The translations under genes and the position numbers were made by a program. The notes beneath the pieces are model-generated. The model was not told the origin of the DNA and ran no database searches. It saw only the letters and a list, made by a program, of their open reading frames with translations. Shown piece after piece: positions 28,014 through 36,574 of a stretch of 64,000 nucleotides of DNA. Position 1 is the first letter of the stretch. The number at the start of each line of letters is the position of its first letter. Location of the stretch: the NCBI GenBank assembly GCA_965215295.1, contig OZ244045.1:1178001-1242000 (forward strand), given 5' to 3'. The DNA comes from HK1 sp965215295. GTDB taxonomy: Bacteria; Pseudomonadota; Gammaproteobacteria; HK1.

Positions 28014-29194
28014 GGCTTCCTCCGGATGGTCGCAAGCACGTGCGAGGGCTCGAACACGAACTTCGCCACGGGGTTTCCGTTCCTGTGCAAAGCGTCCTGT
28101 GCGCGAATCACGCCGCGGCCGAACGCGTTGACGTAGCCAAGAGTCGCCATTGCTTCGGCGATGACGGGATTGCGGTAGTCCGTCTGCCTGGGGAAGTTTT
28201 CGCGCGATGCCATGCCATACAAGCCGCCCGGGTTCTGGATTTCGATGCGATCATCGTACCAGTAGAAATGTACCGGAGAATTCGACTCGTAAGAGCGATG
28301 CATGATCGCATTCAGCAGTAACTCGCGAATCGCCACCGGCGGATAGTCGGTCTCGGACCGCTCCCGCAGGGTCGATGCGGCCACCGGGTAGCTTTGGGTG
28401 GGGAGCGAGACGAACGAATCGATCTCCCGCAGAACGGTCACCAAGTCGCCGCTGAACCGTCTAGCCGAGACCGGACTATCGGCCATCGTCGTCCCCGCCC
28501 AGCGGACGAACTGCACGCTGGCGCCTGGTATCCAGCGCAAGGGTTCCTTGGCGAACAGCAGCGCTCCCGCATTCGTCGGGCAACCGGCGCCCAAGTCGTA
28601 GAACCGGAGAGATGCCATTTGTTCATCCGGACTGCGCTTGTTCTCCTCCATGACTTCATGAGCCACCGCGCTCGGCAGATAGCCCACCACGAACAGGTCC
28701 AGAACGAGATCCCCTGTCGTGCAGCCACGGCAGGGACGAGCGTCGAATGTCTTTTGCAGGGCGATCCGCCGCTCCGTGAGAATCCGCTCCTCCTGCTGAT
28801 TCGCGCTCCGCCGCGACGGACCAACCCGGATCCAGACCCGACCCTTGTAGCGCACCGGGGGCAGATCGGACGGCCTGACTTCCACGACCGCCACGTCGCC
28901 TCCGTCCAGGGCGTACTTCTCGACGGTCATGGCCGGTAACGGCTCGAGGTTGACGTTCGATCGGAGATCTCCGAGAACCCTCAAGACCTCATCGGTGACA
29001 ACGAGCCCACTGGCCTGTCCATTGTCATCGACTCCTACCAGGAGGTAACCGGGCTGCCGGTGACCGGGAAAGTCGTTGGCAAAGGCGCAGACTGCCTCCC
29101 CGAACTTGTCCGTGTTTCTCGTGGATGTCGTTTTCTCCACTCGATCGGATTCAGGAGTCGCCATCAACGTCCGCAATTGATCGGCGGTCAACAT
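28010..29194 (-). CDS. Schlafen AlbA_2 / GHKL-ATPase (divergent AAA_4) protein
   Basis: 394 residues. The N-terminal Schlafen AlbA_2 domain has VCAFANDFPGHRQPGYLLVGVDDNGQ and a DLPPVRYKGRVWIRVG segment. The C-terminal half has the HATPase_c_4 signature: VAIRELLLNAIMHRSYE, then DDRIEIQNPGGLYG. The GHKL N-box (E..LNA..HR) and G1 box appear intact, so ATP binding is likely. The usual ExK of AlbA_2 is altered (SDRVEKTTSTRN). GGAG lies 9 bases before the ATG. It is the first gene of a two-gene operon with ParA. Such proteins are usually called regulators or helicase-like; the true function is unknown. Confidence 0.8.
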   Translation of the reverse strand: MLTADQLRTLMATPESDRVEKTTSTRNTDKFGEAVCAFANDFPGHRQPGYLLVGVDDNGQASGLVVTDEVLRVLGDLRSNVNLEPLPAMTVEKYALDGGDVAVVEVRPSDLPPVRYKGRVWIRVGPSRRSANQQEERILTERRIALQKTFDARPCRGCTTGDLVLDLFVVGYLPSAVAHEVMEENKRSPDEQMASLRFYDLGAGCPTNAGALLFAKEPLRWIPGASVQFVRWAGTTMADSPVSARRFSGDLVTVLREIDSFVSLPTQSYPVAASTLRERSETDYPPVAIRELLLNAIMHRSYESNSPVHFYWYDDRIEIQNPGGLYGMASRENFPRQTDYRNPVIAEAMATLGYVNAFGRGVIRAQDALHRNGNPVAKFVFEPSHVLATIRRKP

Positions 29195-29295
29195 GATCGT
29201 GCTCCGGCCGATGAAAGTCTTGCAGGGTCAGGTGTTCGCGGCGTCGGGTCAACTCCAGGTCCCGCAAGCGCGAATCGGTGACAACTGCTCGGTCT

Positions 29296-31407
29296 TCAGC
29301 GTCTCCGGCGCCGGCGAACGCCGCCCTCGCCTGCCCCGCGCTCGCGAGAAGGCTTGCGTGCCGGGAGCTCGAGCACTTTCGCGAGCTCGGGATACGCGGC
29401 GGTCTTGTGCGGGATCGCCATCGCTTCGATGAAGTGCGCCTGAAAGCGCGGCTCGACCGCGGTCTCGACCTTCTCGATCCGTCGCACCGTGCTTTCGATC
29501 TCGAGCCTCGCGCTCCGATCGAGCAGCGCGATCCGCGCGCCGGTGCCGGCCGCGTTCCCCGCCGACGTGACGTGCTCCAGGGCGCAGTCGGGCACGAGCC
29601 CGAGCACCATCGCGTACTTGACGTCGATATGGCTGCCGAACGCCCCCGCCAGGCGGATCCGATCGACCCGATCGACCCCCAGCCGATCCATCAGGAGGCG
29701 CACCCCGGCGTAGAGCGCGGCCTTCGCGAGCTGGATGGCCCGGACGTCGTTCTGCGTCACCCGCACCTCGATGTCTCCGCGGTGCAGCACGTAGGCGAAC
29801 GTGCGCCCGTCCTGAACGACCCGGTCGCTGCGCTCGGCGCCCTCGGCACGAATCACGCCGTCCTCGTCGACGATCCCGGCGAGGTACATCTCCGCCACCA
29901 CTTCGATGATGCCCGACCCGCAGATCCCGGTGACCGCGGCGGCGCCGAATCCGGGCGCGTCCGACCACGCCTCGTCGCCGATGACCCGCACCCGCGGTTC
30001 CAGGGTGCCGGGATCGATCCGGACCCGCTCGATGGCGCCCGGCGCGGCCCGCTGGCCACAGCTTATCTGGGCGCCCTCGAAGGCCGGGCCGGTCGGACTC
30101 GAGGCGGCCAGCATCCGCTCACGGTTGCCGAGCACGATCTCGGCGTTGGTGCCGACGTCCACCACGAGGCTCACCTCGTCGCGCAGGTACGGCGCCTCGG
30201 ACAGGATGACCCCGGCGGTGTCGGCGCCCACGTGGCCCGCCACGCACGGGAGGACATAGGCGCGCGACCCCGGATGGAGATCGAGCGCGAGCTCGCTCGC
30301 CGACAGGGTGAGCGCCCGGTCGAGGGTCAGTGCGAACGGCGCCTGGCCCAGCTCCACCGGATTCAGGCCGAGCAGCAGGTGGTGCATGACGGGATTGCCG
30401 ACCAGGGTGACTTCCAGGATCTCCTCCGGCGCGGCGCCGCCCTGCGCAGCCGCTTCGTGGAGCAGGTCCCGCACCGCGGCGCGGACCGCGGTGGTCATCT
30501 CCCGTTCCCCCCCGGGATGCATCATCACGTACGAGACCCGGCTCATGAGGTCCTCGCCGAACCGGATCTGCGGGTTCATCGCGCCGGCCGACGCGACTAC
30601 TTCGCCCGAGACGAGATCGCAGACGTGGGCCGCAATCGTGGTCGAGCCGACGTCGACCGCCGCCCCGTACACCCGGTCGCGCAGGCCGGGCCACACCGCG
30701 AGGATGTCGCGGTCGCCGTGAATCGCGACGGTGACGCGCCATTCGCCGGCCCGCAGCGCCGCCTGCAGGGATTCGAGCACGTCGAGACCACAGCGCAGGT
30801 TCTCGAGACCCCACTCCCCGGCGAGCGCCGCCTCCAGGCGGCGCAGGTCGCCGGACGGCTCGTGCATGTCGGGCGGGGCCACCTCGACGTAGCGGAGCCG
30901 CACCACCGGGTCGACGCGGATCGGATGCACCTCGGCCCGCTTGCGCACCACCTGCCGGTGGACCTGGCTGTCCGGGGGGACGTCGATGACGACATCGCCC
31001 CGGAGCCTGGTCGAGCAGCCGAGCCGGCGCCCGGGGGCCAGCGGCGCCCGCTTCTCGTGGTAGCGCCGTTCGATCGGCCCGAACTCGGACAGGTGCTCGG
31101 CCCGGGAGCTCACTCCGTGCTTGGCGAACTCCCCGATACCCTGGACCACCTGGCAACGGCCGCAGATCCCCCGCCCGCCGCATACCGAATCGAGGTCCAC
31201 GCCCAGCGCCCGCGCGGCGTCGAGGACCGAAGTGCCACGGGGAAACCGCCCCCGCCGCCCCGACGGGGTGAAGACGACTCGTACATCGCTGGACGCGGCG
31301 CCGGGCGTGGCATCGGGTACATCACTGGATGTGGCGCCGGGCACGGCATCGGGTACATCGCTGGACGTGGCGCCGGACACGACGCCGGGCGGGACGGGTT
31401 CAGCCAC
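29296..31407 (-). CDS. Corrinoid reductive activator (RACE, DUF4445/ASKHA)
   Basis: 703-residue ATP-dependent reactivator of corrinoid proteins. A [2Fe-2S] ferredoxin domain uses C76, C82, C85 and C131 (VCGGRGICGRC...GCSTRL). The large ASKHA domain has AAVDVGSTTIAAHV, VVDVGTNAEIVLG and AGAFGSHIDVKYAMVLG. It re-reduces Co(II) to Co(I) cobalamin in methyl transfer. Residues 1-45 are three 12-residue repeats of the type VPDAVPGATSSD. It overlaps the upstream methyltransferase by 8 bases and ends a three-gene operon with the corrinoid protein. Confidence 0.88.
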   Translation of the reverse strand: MAEPVPPGVVSGATSSDVPDAVPGATSSDVPDATPGAASSDVRVVFTPSGRRGRFPRGTSVLDAARALGVDLDSVCGGRGICGRCQVVQGIGEFAKHGVSSRAEHLSEFGPIERRYHEKRAPLAPGRRLGCSTRLRGDVVIDVPPDSQVHRQVVRKRAEVHPIRVDPVVRLRYVEVAPPDMHEPSGDLRRLEAALAGEWGLENLRCGLDVLESLQAALRAGEWRVTVAIHGDRDILAVWPGLRDRVYGAAVDVGSTTIAAHVCDLVSGEVVASAGAMNPQIRFGEDLMSRVSYVMMHPGGEREMTTAVRAAVRDLLHEAAAQGGAAPEEILEVTLVGNPVMHHLLLGLNPVELGQAPFALTLDRALTLSASELALDLHPGSRAYVLPCVAGHVGADTAGVILSEAPYLRDEVSLVVDVGTNAEIVLGNRERMLAASSPTGPAFEGAQISCGQRAAPGAIERVRIDPGTLEPRVRVIGDEAWSDAPGFGAAAVTGICGSGIIEVVAEMYLAGIVDEDGVIRAEGAERSDRVVQDGRTFAYVLHRGDIEVRVTQNDVRAIQLAKAALYAGVRLLMDRLGVDRVDRIRLAGAFGSHIDVKYAMVLGLVPDCALEHVTSAGNAAGTGARIALLDRSARLEIESTVRRIEKVETAVEPRFQAHFIEAMAIPHKTAAYPELAKVLELPARKPSRERGAGEGGVRRRRRR
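31285..31392. repeat. 36-bp tandem repeat, three copies, inside the RACE gene
   Basis: Units begin at 31285, 31321 and 31357, each 36 bases, so the reading frame is kept. They encode Pro/Ala/Ser-rich 12-mers at the extreme N-terminus, before the ferredoxin domain, probably a flexible linker. Confidence 0.88.
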
Positions 31408-32308
31408 GACGCCGGCGCCGGCCGCCGGCGCGCCGGCCGCGCTCGCCCTCGCTGCCCGGCGCGGGCGGCTCGCGGTACTTCGCGATCCACCGCCGACAGT
31501 CCGGATCGTGGCCCATCATGACGTCCGCGGCGAGGCAGGTCTGGACGATGTCGCCGTGCAGCGGATTGGTGATCGCGGAGGTCATGCCCGCGGTGATCGC
31601 CATCGACAGGAACGTGCCGTTGATGCCGTTCCGGTTCGGCAGGCCGAAGCTGATGTTGGACGCCCCGCATGTCGAATTAACTTTAAGTTCTTCTCGTAAC
31701 CTTCTGAGAATATGCATGACTTGCCGACCGGCCCTGTTGATTGCACCGATCGGCATCACCAGCGGATCGACGACGATGTCGGACCGTGGGATCCCGTGGT
31801 CCTCGGCCCGTTCCACGATCCGCTTCGCCACGTCGAACCGGACGTCGGGGTCTTCGGAGATCCCGGTCTCGTCGTTGGAGATCGCCACCACCGCGGCGCC
31901 GTACTTCCTGACCAGGGGAAGGACCGCTTCGAGCCGCTCCTCCTCGCCGGTGACCGAGTTCACCAGCGCCTTGCCTTCGTAGACTTCGAGTCCGGCCTCC
32001 AGCGCGGCGACGATGGACGAGTCGATGGACAGGGGGATGTCGGTGACCGACTGCACGAGCTTCACCGCCCGCGCCAGCAGGGCGGGCTCGTCGGCGAGGG
32101 GGATCCCGGCGTTGACGTCCAGCATGTGCGCGCCGGCCTGCACCTGCGCCACGGCGTCCGCCTCGACCCGGGAGAAGTCGTCCGCCGCCATTTCCGCGGC
32201 AAGGACCTTGCGCCCGGTGGGATTGATGCGTTCGCCGATGATGACGAACGGCCGTTCGAAACCGATGGCGACCTCGCGGCGCGCCGAACTGACCACGGTT
32301 TCCGTCAA
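31400..32308 (-). CDS. MtrH/MtgA-type methyl-THF:corrinoid methyltransferase
   Basis: 302-residue pterin-binding TIM-barrel protein: FVIIGERINPTGRKVL, AHMLDVNAGIP, DIPLSIDSS, LVNSVTGEEERL and TCGASNISFGLPNRNGIN are the family's folate-binding loops. It moves a methyl group between the corrinoid protein and tetrahydrofolate. The start is TTG at 32308 with AGAGGAG 7-8 bases upstream. A stretch of rare A/T-rich codons (about 31671-31745) interrupts otherwise GC-rich usage. The C-terminal 25 residues are basic low complexity. It lies between the corrinoid-protein gene and RACE in one operon. Confidence 0.87.
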   Translation of the reverse strand: MTETVVSSARREVAIGFERPFVIIGERINPTGRKVLAAEMAADDFSRVEADAVAQVQAGAHMLDVNAGIPLADEPALLARAVKLVQSVTDIPLSIDSSIVAALEAGLEVYEGKALVNSVTGEEERLEAVLPLVRKYGAAVVAISNDETGISEDPDVRFDVAKRIVERAEDHGIPRSDIVVDPLVMPIGAINRAGRQVMHILRRLREELKVNSTCGASNISFGLPNRNGINGTFLSMAITAGMTSAITNPLHGDIVQTCLAADVMMGHDPDCRRWIAKYREPPAPGSEGERGRRAGGRRRRRG

Positions 32309-32371
32309 TGCGTGCTCCTCTCGGGGAAAACCGTCCCGAGCGGGTGGGGATTCCTCAGCCGGCCGCCCGGG

Positions 32372-33115
32372 TCACGCGGAACGTGCGCCCCGCACGTTGT
32401 GGCGGCGGGCGATGAAGTCCTTCGCGGTCTCGACCGCGACCGCCGCGTCGCGGCAGTACGCATCGGCGCCGACCGCCTCGGCGAACTGCTCGTTGAGCGG
32501 CGCGCCGCCGACCAGCACCGTGTATTCGTTGCGCAGGCCGCGCTCCTCGAGGGTGTCGATGACGACCTTCATGTACGGCATGGTGGTGGTGAGCAGGGCC
32601 GACATGCCCAGGATGTCCGGCTGGTGCTCCTCCAGCGCGGCCAGGAACTCGTCGACGTCGGTGTTGATGCCGAGGTCGACCACCTCGAAGCCGGCGCCTT
32701 CCAGCATCATCCCCACGAGGTTCTTGCCGATGTCGTGGATGTCGCCCTTGACGGTGCCGATGACCACCTTGCCGATGGTCGCCGCCCCGGTCTCGGCCAA
32801 GAGCGGGCGGAGGATCGCCATCCCGCCCTTCATCGCGTTGGCCGCGAGGAGCACCTCGGGGACGAACAGGATGCCGTCCCGGAAGTCGATCCCGACGATG
32901 CGCATGCCTTCGACCAGGGCATCGTCCAGAACGCGCTTGGCCACCCACCCGCGCTCCAGCAGGATGTTCGTGCCTTCCTCGATCTCTTCCTTCAGGCCGT
33001 CATAGAGATCGTCGTGCATCTGCCGGACGAGCTCGTCGTCGGGCAGCGTCCGGAGATCGAGTTCTTCCTCTTCCTCGCCTGCCCCGTCTCCGCGATCGAG
33101 CTCTTCACTTTGCAC
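32372..33115 (-). CDS. Corrinoid-binding methyltransferase protein (MtbC/MtgC type)
   Basis: 247-residue B12 carrier. A helical B12-binding cap (about 30-115, DLYDGLKEEIEEGTNILLERG) is followed by the Rossmann domain with GDIHDIGKNLVGMML, whose histidine coordinates cobalt, then GMSALLTTTMPYMK and VLVGGAPLNEQFAEAVGADAY. I chose GTG at 33115 because GAGGAG lies 8 bases upstream; residues 1-25 are acidic. It heads the operon corrinoid protein - MtrH-like - RACE. The substrate-specific methyltransferase (MttB/MtbB-like) that would charge it is absent from this window. Confidence 0.88.
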   Translation of the reverse strand: MQSEELDRGDGAGEEEEELDLRTLPDDELVRQMHDDLYDGLKEEIEEGTNILLERGWVAKRVLDDALVEGMRIVGIDFRDGILFVPEVLLAANAMKGGMAILRPLLAETGAATIGKVVIGTVKGDIHDIGKNLVGMMLEGAGFEVVDLGINTDVDEFLAALEEHQPDILGMSALLTTTMPYMKVVIDTLEERGLRNEYTVLVGGAPLNEQFAEAVGADAYCRDAAVAVETAKDFIARRHNVRGARSA

Positions 33116-33372
33116 GGCGGCAACTCCTCGGCAGCGTCCCGGTGGAACGAGCAACGCGCGCACGTGCCTTCGGCCGCGGCACGTGGCGCGCAGACTATCA
33201 GCCCAAGGTCCGCGGTCTGGCGCGACGGCGACGCAGTATTGCCGAATTGCGACAGTCGGCGGGAGCGTCCGGCCATTCTTCCCCGGCCCCCTGCCGCCGT
33301 TGGACCGCCAGGGCGAACCTGTTAGCCTGCGCCGCCGCGGAACAGGCCATGCATCCGGCAAGGGAGGGCCGC

Positions 33373-34272
33373 ATGAACGACGGCGCCACGGACACGAAGA
33401 TCATCGACGGCAAGCGGTTCGCGGACGGACTGCGGGCGCGGGTCGCGGCCCGGGTCGAGGTCCTGAAGGACCACCACGACATCCGGCCCGGACTGGCGGT
33501 GGTGCTCGTGGGCGACAACCCGGCCAGCGAGGTCTACGTGCGCAACAAGGCGAAGCAGACCCGCGCGGCGGGGATGCGGTCGTTCGAGCACCGGTTGCCG
33601 GCAACGACCTCGCAGGAGGATCTCCTGGCCCTCGTGGGGCGGCTCAACGACGACCCGCAGGTGAGCGGGATCCTGGTCCAGCTTCCGCTGCCGGCGCAGA
33701 TCGGCGCCGATGCGGTCATCGCGACCATCGACCCGGAGAAGGACGTCGACGGCTTCCACACCACCAACGCCGGCCTGCTCTCGGTGGGCGGCGACGGCAT
33801 GGTCCCGTGCACCCCGCTCGGCTGCCTGATGCTGCTGAAGGACCGCCTCGGGGACCTCGCGGGAGCGCGGGCGCTCGTGCTCGGCCGCTCGAACATCGTG
33901 GGCAAGCCGATGGCCCATCTGCTGATCCGCGAGAGCTGCACGGTGACCGTCGCCCACTCCCGGACCCGGGACCTCGCCGGGGAATGCCGGCGCGCGGACA
34001 TCCTCGTGGCCGCGGTGGGCCGGCCGCGGATGGTTCCCGGGAGCTGGATCCGGCCGGGCGCGGTGGTCATCGACGTCGGCATCAACCGGATCGACGCGGG
34101 AAACGGCAAGACCATGCTGGTCGGCGACGTGGACTTCGAGAGTGCGCGCGCGGTGGCGTCCGGGATCACTCCGGTACCGGGCGGCGTCGGACCGATGACC
34201 ATCGCCTGCCTCCTGCACAACACCGTGGTCGCCGCGTGCCGCCGGCACGGAGTCGCGGTTCCGGACGTGTGA
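33373..34272 (+). CDS. folD: Methylene-THF dehydrogenase/cyclohydrolase
   Basis: 299-residue bifunctional enzyme interconverting methylene-, methenyl- and formyl-THF with NADP. Active-site motif YVRNKAKQTRAAGM supplies catalytic Lys59. QLPLP, DVDGFH, GRSNIVGKPMAHLL (Rossmann loop) and PVPGGVGPMTIACL are all present. GGGAGG precedes the ATG. It is divergent from the corrinoid operon across a 257-base spacer. It links the C1 units delivered to THF by the demethylases with the formyl and methyl branches. Confidence 0.95.
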   Translation: MNDGATDTKIIDGKRFADGLRARVAARVEVLKDHHDIRPGLAVVLVGDNPASEVYVRNKAKQTRAAGMRSFEHRLPATTSQEDLLALVGRLNDDPQVSGILVQLPLPAQIGADAVIATIDPEKDVDGFHTTNAGLLSVGGDGMVPCTPLGCLMLLKDRLGDLAGARALVLGRSNIVGKPMAHLLIRESCTVTVAHSRTRDLAGECRRADILVAAVGRPRMVPGSWIRPGAVVIDVGINRIDAGNGKTMLVGDVDFESARAVASGITPVPGGVGPMTIACLLHNTVVAACRRHGVAVPDV

Positions 34273-34349
34273 GCCGCGACCTTCCGGCACCGCACGGGAA
34301 GGCTGGCCGCCGCGCCGCCGGGCGGTGGAGGCTGCGCTCCCCGCCGCCG

Positions 34350-35819
34350 GTGAGCCCGGCCCGACCCCGGCGGGACGACCGGTTGCGTTCGTACCACGAC
34401 GCGATCGACTTCCTCCGGTCGCTCGTCCGGGTCCCGCCCCGGACGCGGCGCGAACGCGAAAGGCTGGGCCTGTCCCCCGTCGAGTCGCTGCTCGAACGCA
34501 TCGGCAACCCCCATCGCGCGCTGGCGGCGGTCCATGTCACGGGGTCGCACGGCAAGGGTTCGACCGCGCTCTACACCGAGGCGCTGCTCACCGCGGCGGG
34601 GCTGCGCACCGGCGCCTTCACCTCACCCCATCTCGAAACCTGGAACGAGCGGATCAGGCTCGGGGGAGCGCCTATCGACGCCGGCGCGTTCGTCGAGGCC
34701 CTGGAGCGGGTCCGGCCCGCCGTCGCGGCACTGTACCGCGCCGATGCGGACGCCGCCCCCGCATTCTTCGATGCGCTGGCCGCCGCCGCGTTCCGCGTCT
34801 TCGCCGATGCTCCGGTGGACATCGCGGTGATCGAGGCGGGGATCGGGGCACGGCTCGACCCGACCCGCGTCTGCCGGGCGGTCGCCACCTGCGTGACCGG
34901 GGTCGACCTCGAACACACCGACCGTCTCGGGCCCACCATCCGCGACATCGCCCGCGAGAAGGCTGCAATCGCGCGCCGGGGCGTTCCCCTCGTCACCGGC
35001 TCGGTCCCGGAAGCGGCGCGGGAGGTGCTGGAACACGAGGCGGCGCGCGCCGGCGCTCCGCTCCTGCGCCTGGGCCGCGACTTCACCGTTCGCCGGGCCG
35101 CCGAGTCTCCTTCACCTTTATGCCGCCCGGTGGAGACCCGTCAGGGGCGCGACGGTTCCGGCGGTCGCGAAGGCGCCGATCGGACCGAGGCCGGAAGGAG
35201 CTGGGGGGATGCGGCCGGCAACCCGCTCACCGGCGCCGCCCGCGCCGAAGTGGTCCTCGCCGGACGGGCGATTCCGATCACGCTGCGCCAGCCGGGACGG
35301 CACATGATCGAGAACGCGGCGCTCGCCCTCGCGCTGGCGAACGAAGCCGGCGCGCTGGACCGGCTCGATGACGCGGCGGCCGCTGCCGCACTCGAATCCG
35401 CGGTCCTGCCCGGCCGGGCCGAGGTGCTGCGAGCACGTCCGCTCGTCATCGCCGACGGCGCGCACACCCCGGCGGCGATCGGGGCGCTGCTTCCGGTTCT
35501 CGGGGCCCTGGACACGACAACGCTGGTGGCGGTCGTCTCCGTCACCCGCGACAAGGACGCGGTCCGGATGCTGTCCCCTCTCGTGCGGCGCGCCGATGCG
35601 GTGATCGCGACCACCGCCGAGCCTTCCCGTTCGTTGCCGGCGGCGGAGCTCGCGGGCCTCTTCGAGACGGCCGGCTCGCGCGCGTCGATCGTCGATGTCG
35701 ACCCGCCGGCGGATGCGATTCGCGCCGCGATGCGGGTCGCGGGCAACGAGGGGGCGGTATGCGTGACCGGCTCGATGTACTTGGCGGGCGCCGCCCGTCG
35801 GATGTTCCTGAACGGATGA
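34350..35819 (+). CDS. folC: Folylpolyglutamate/dihydrofolate synthase
   Basis: Mur-ligase-type enzyme adding glutamate to folates: P-loop VHVTGSHGKGSTALYTEALL, TSPHLETWNERIRL, IEAGIGARLDPTRV, the H of LADGAH-type IADGAHTP and late VTGSMYLAGAARR. The start is uncertain; GTG 34350 gives 489 residues, TTG 34383 is possible. A low-complexity hydrophilic insert of about 50 residues (nt 35095-35240) lies in the second half. Downstream of folD on the same strand by 77 bases, and convergent with soxG. Confidence 0.88.
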   Translation: MSPARPRRDDRLRSYHDAIDFLRSLVRVPPRTRRERERLGLSPVESLLERIGNPHRALAAVHVTGSHGKGSTALYTEALLTAAGLRTGAFTSPHLETWNERIRLGGAPIDAGAFVEALERVRPAVAALYRADADAAPAFFDALAAAAFRVFADAPVDIAVIEAGIGARLDPTRVCRAVATCVTGVDLEHTDRLGPTIRDIAREKAAIARRGVPLVTGSVPEAAREVLEHEAARAGAPLLRLGRDFTVRRAAESPSPLCRPVETRQGRDGSGGREGADRTEAGRSWGDAAGNPLTGAARAEVVLAGRAIPITLRQPGRHMIENAALALALANEAGALDRLDDAAAAAALESAVLPGRAEVLRARPLVIADGAHTPAAIGALLPVLGALDTTTLVAVVSVTRDKDAVRMLSPLVRRADAVIATTAEPSRSLPAAELAGLFETAGSRASIVDVDPPADAIRAAMRVAGNEGAVCVTGSMYLAGAARRMFLNG

Positions 35820-35902
35820 CGGAACAGGCAGGAGAATTATTTGTAAAACAGAAAGATGTCTTTATTGTTTCGTATCGATTCGAGATTTTTCTCGCGACCT
35901 CC
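35820..35902. terminator. AT-rich convergent spacer with two hairpins
   Basis: Between the ends of folC (+) and soxG (-). One dyad pairs AAACA/AAAGA (35846-35856) with TCTTT/TGTTT (35859-35870) around a 2-base centre. The second is CGAGA-TTTT-TCTCG (35881-35894). The spacer is strikingly AT-rich for this DNA. It probably ends transcription from both sides, although neither hairpin has a classic T-tract. Confidence 0.4.
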
Positions 35903-36574
35903 TCACGCTCTGCGACCAGACGTGCGGCGCGCCCCCGAAGTACCGGAACCCGCGCCCTCCTCCGCCGGTGCGATCCGCACCCCGAACTCCTGGCCGGCGT
36001 CTTCGAGCCACGTCCAGGCGTACTGCGCGAAGCTGCGCAGGACATGGATCTCGAACGCCGGCGCCGCGCCCACCTGGTGGATCAGCACTTGGCACCTGGC
36101 GAGCCTCGATTGCGCGCAGCGTCCCGGTCCGAACACCCGGGGATGAAGGTCGAGGGGGCACCCTTTCGAGAGCACCGCGCGCGCATCGGGGCCTTCGAGC
36201 GCGAGGATGGCGCGGCTGTGCGACACGTCGGTCAGCGCCGCATGCCGGTGGTGGTCGAGAGCGTCGCGCAGCGCGCGCTCGATGCGCTCGACCCGGCGGT
36301 CGGGAGTGACGACCAGCCACTCGTCCGGCCCCAGCCAGAGCATCGCCACGTCGCGCTGCCGGACCGCCGTCAACGGCTCGGCGACCGGATCGAGCCCCAG
36401 CACCGAGGAGACCGCGCTCCGGAACCCGGGGTCGGCGCCATCGCCGCGCAGGATCAGCAGGCCGCGCATCGGGCACTCGCGGAGCGCGACGCCCGCGCCG
36501 GGGCCGGCCGCCGACGCTCTGGCCTCCAGCCCGAGGTGGGCGAGCGCACCGTGGCGCCGGTACCGCTCAGCCAT
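35903..36574 (-). CDS. soxG: Sarcosine oxidase gamma subunit, cluster 1
   Basis: 223-residue subunit of heterotetrameric sarcosine oxidase with a GcvT-like fold. LWLGPDEWLVVTPDR, LTDVSHSRAILALEGPDARAVLSKGCPLDLHP and FEIHVLRSFAQYAWTWLEDAGQEFG are typical. The ATG at 36574 lies inside the end of soxA (8-base overlap). Last gene of soxB-D-A-G on the minus strand. Together the complex oxidatively demethylates sarcosine or a related N-methyl amine, forming methylene-THF and H2O2. Confidence 0.88.
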   Translation of the reverse strand: MAERYRRHGALAHLGLEARASAAGPGAGVALRECPMRGLLILRGDGADPGFRSAVSSVLGLDPVAEPLTAVRQRDVAMLWLGPDEWLVVTPDRRVERIERALRDALDHHRHAALTDVSHSRAILALEGPDARAVLSKGCPLDLHPRVFGPGRCAQSRLARCQVLIHQVGAAPAFEIHVLRSFAQYAWTWLEDAGQEFGVRIAPAEEGAGSGTSGARRTSGRRA

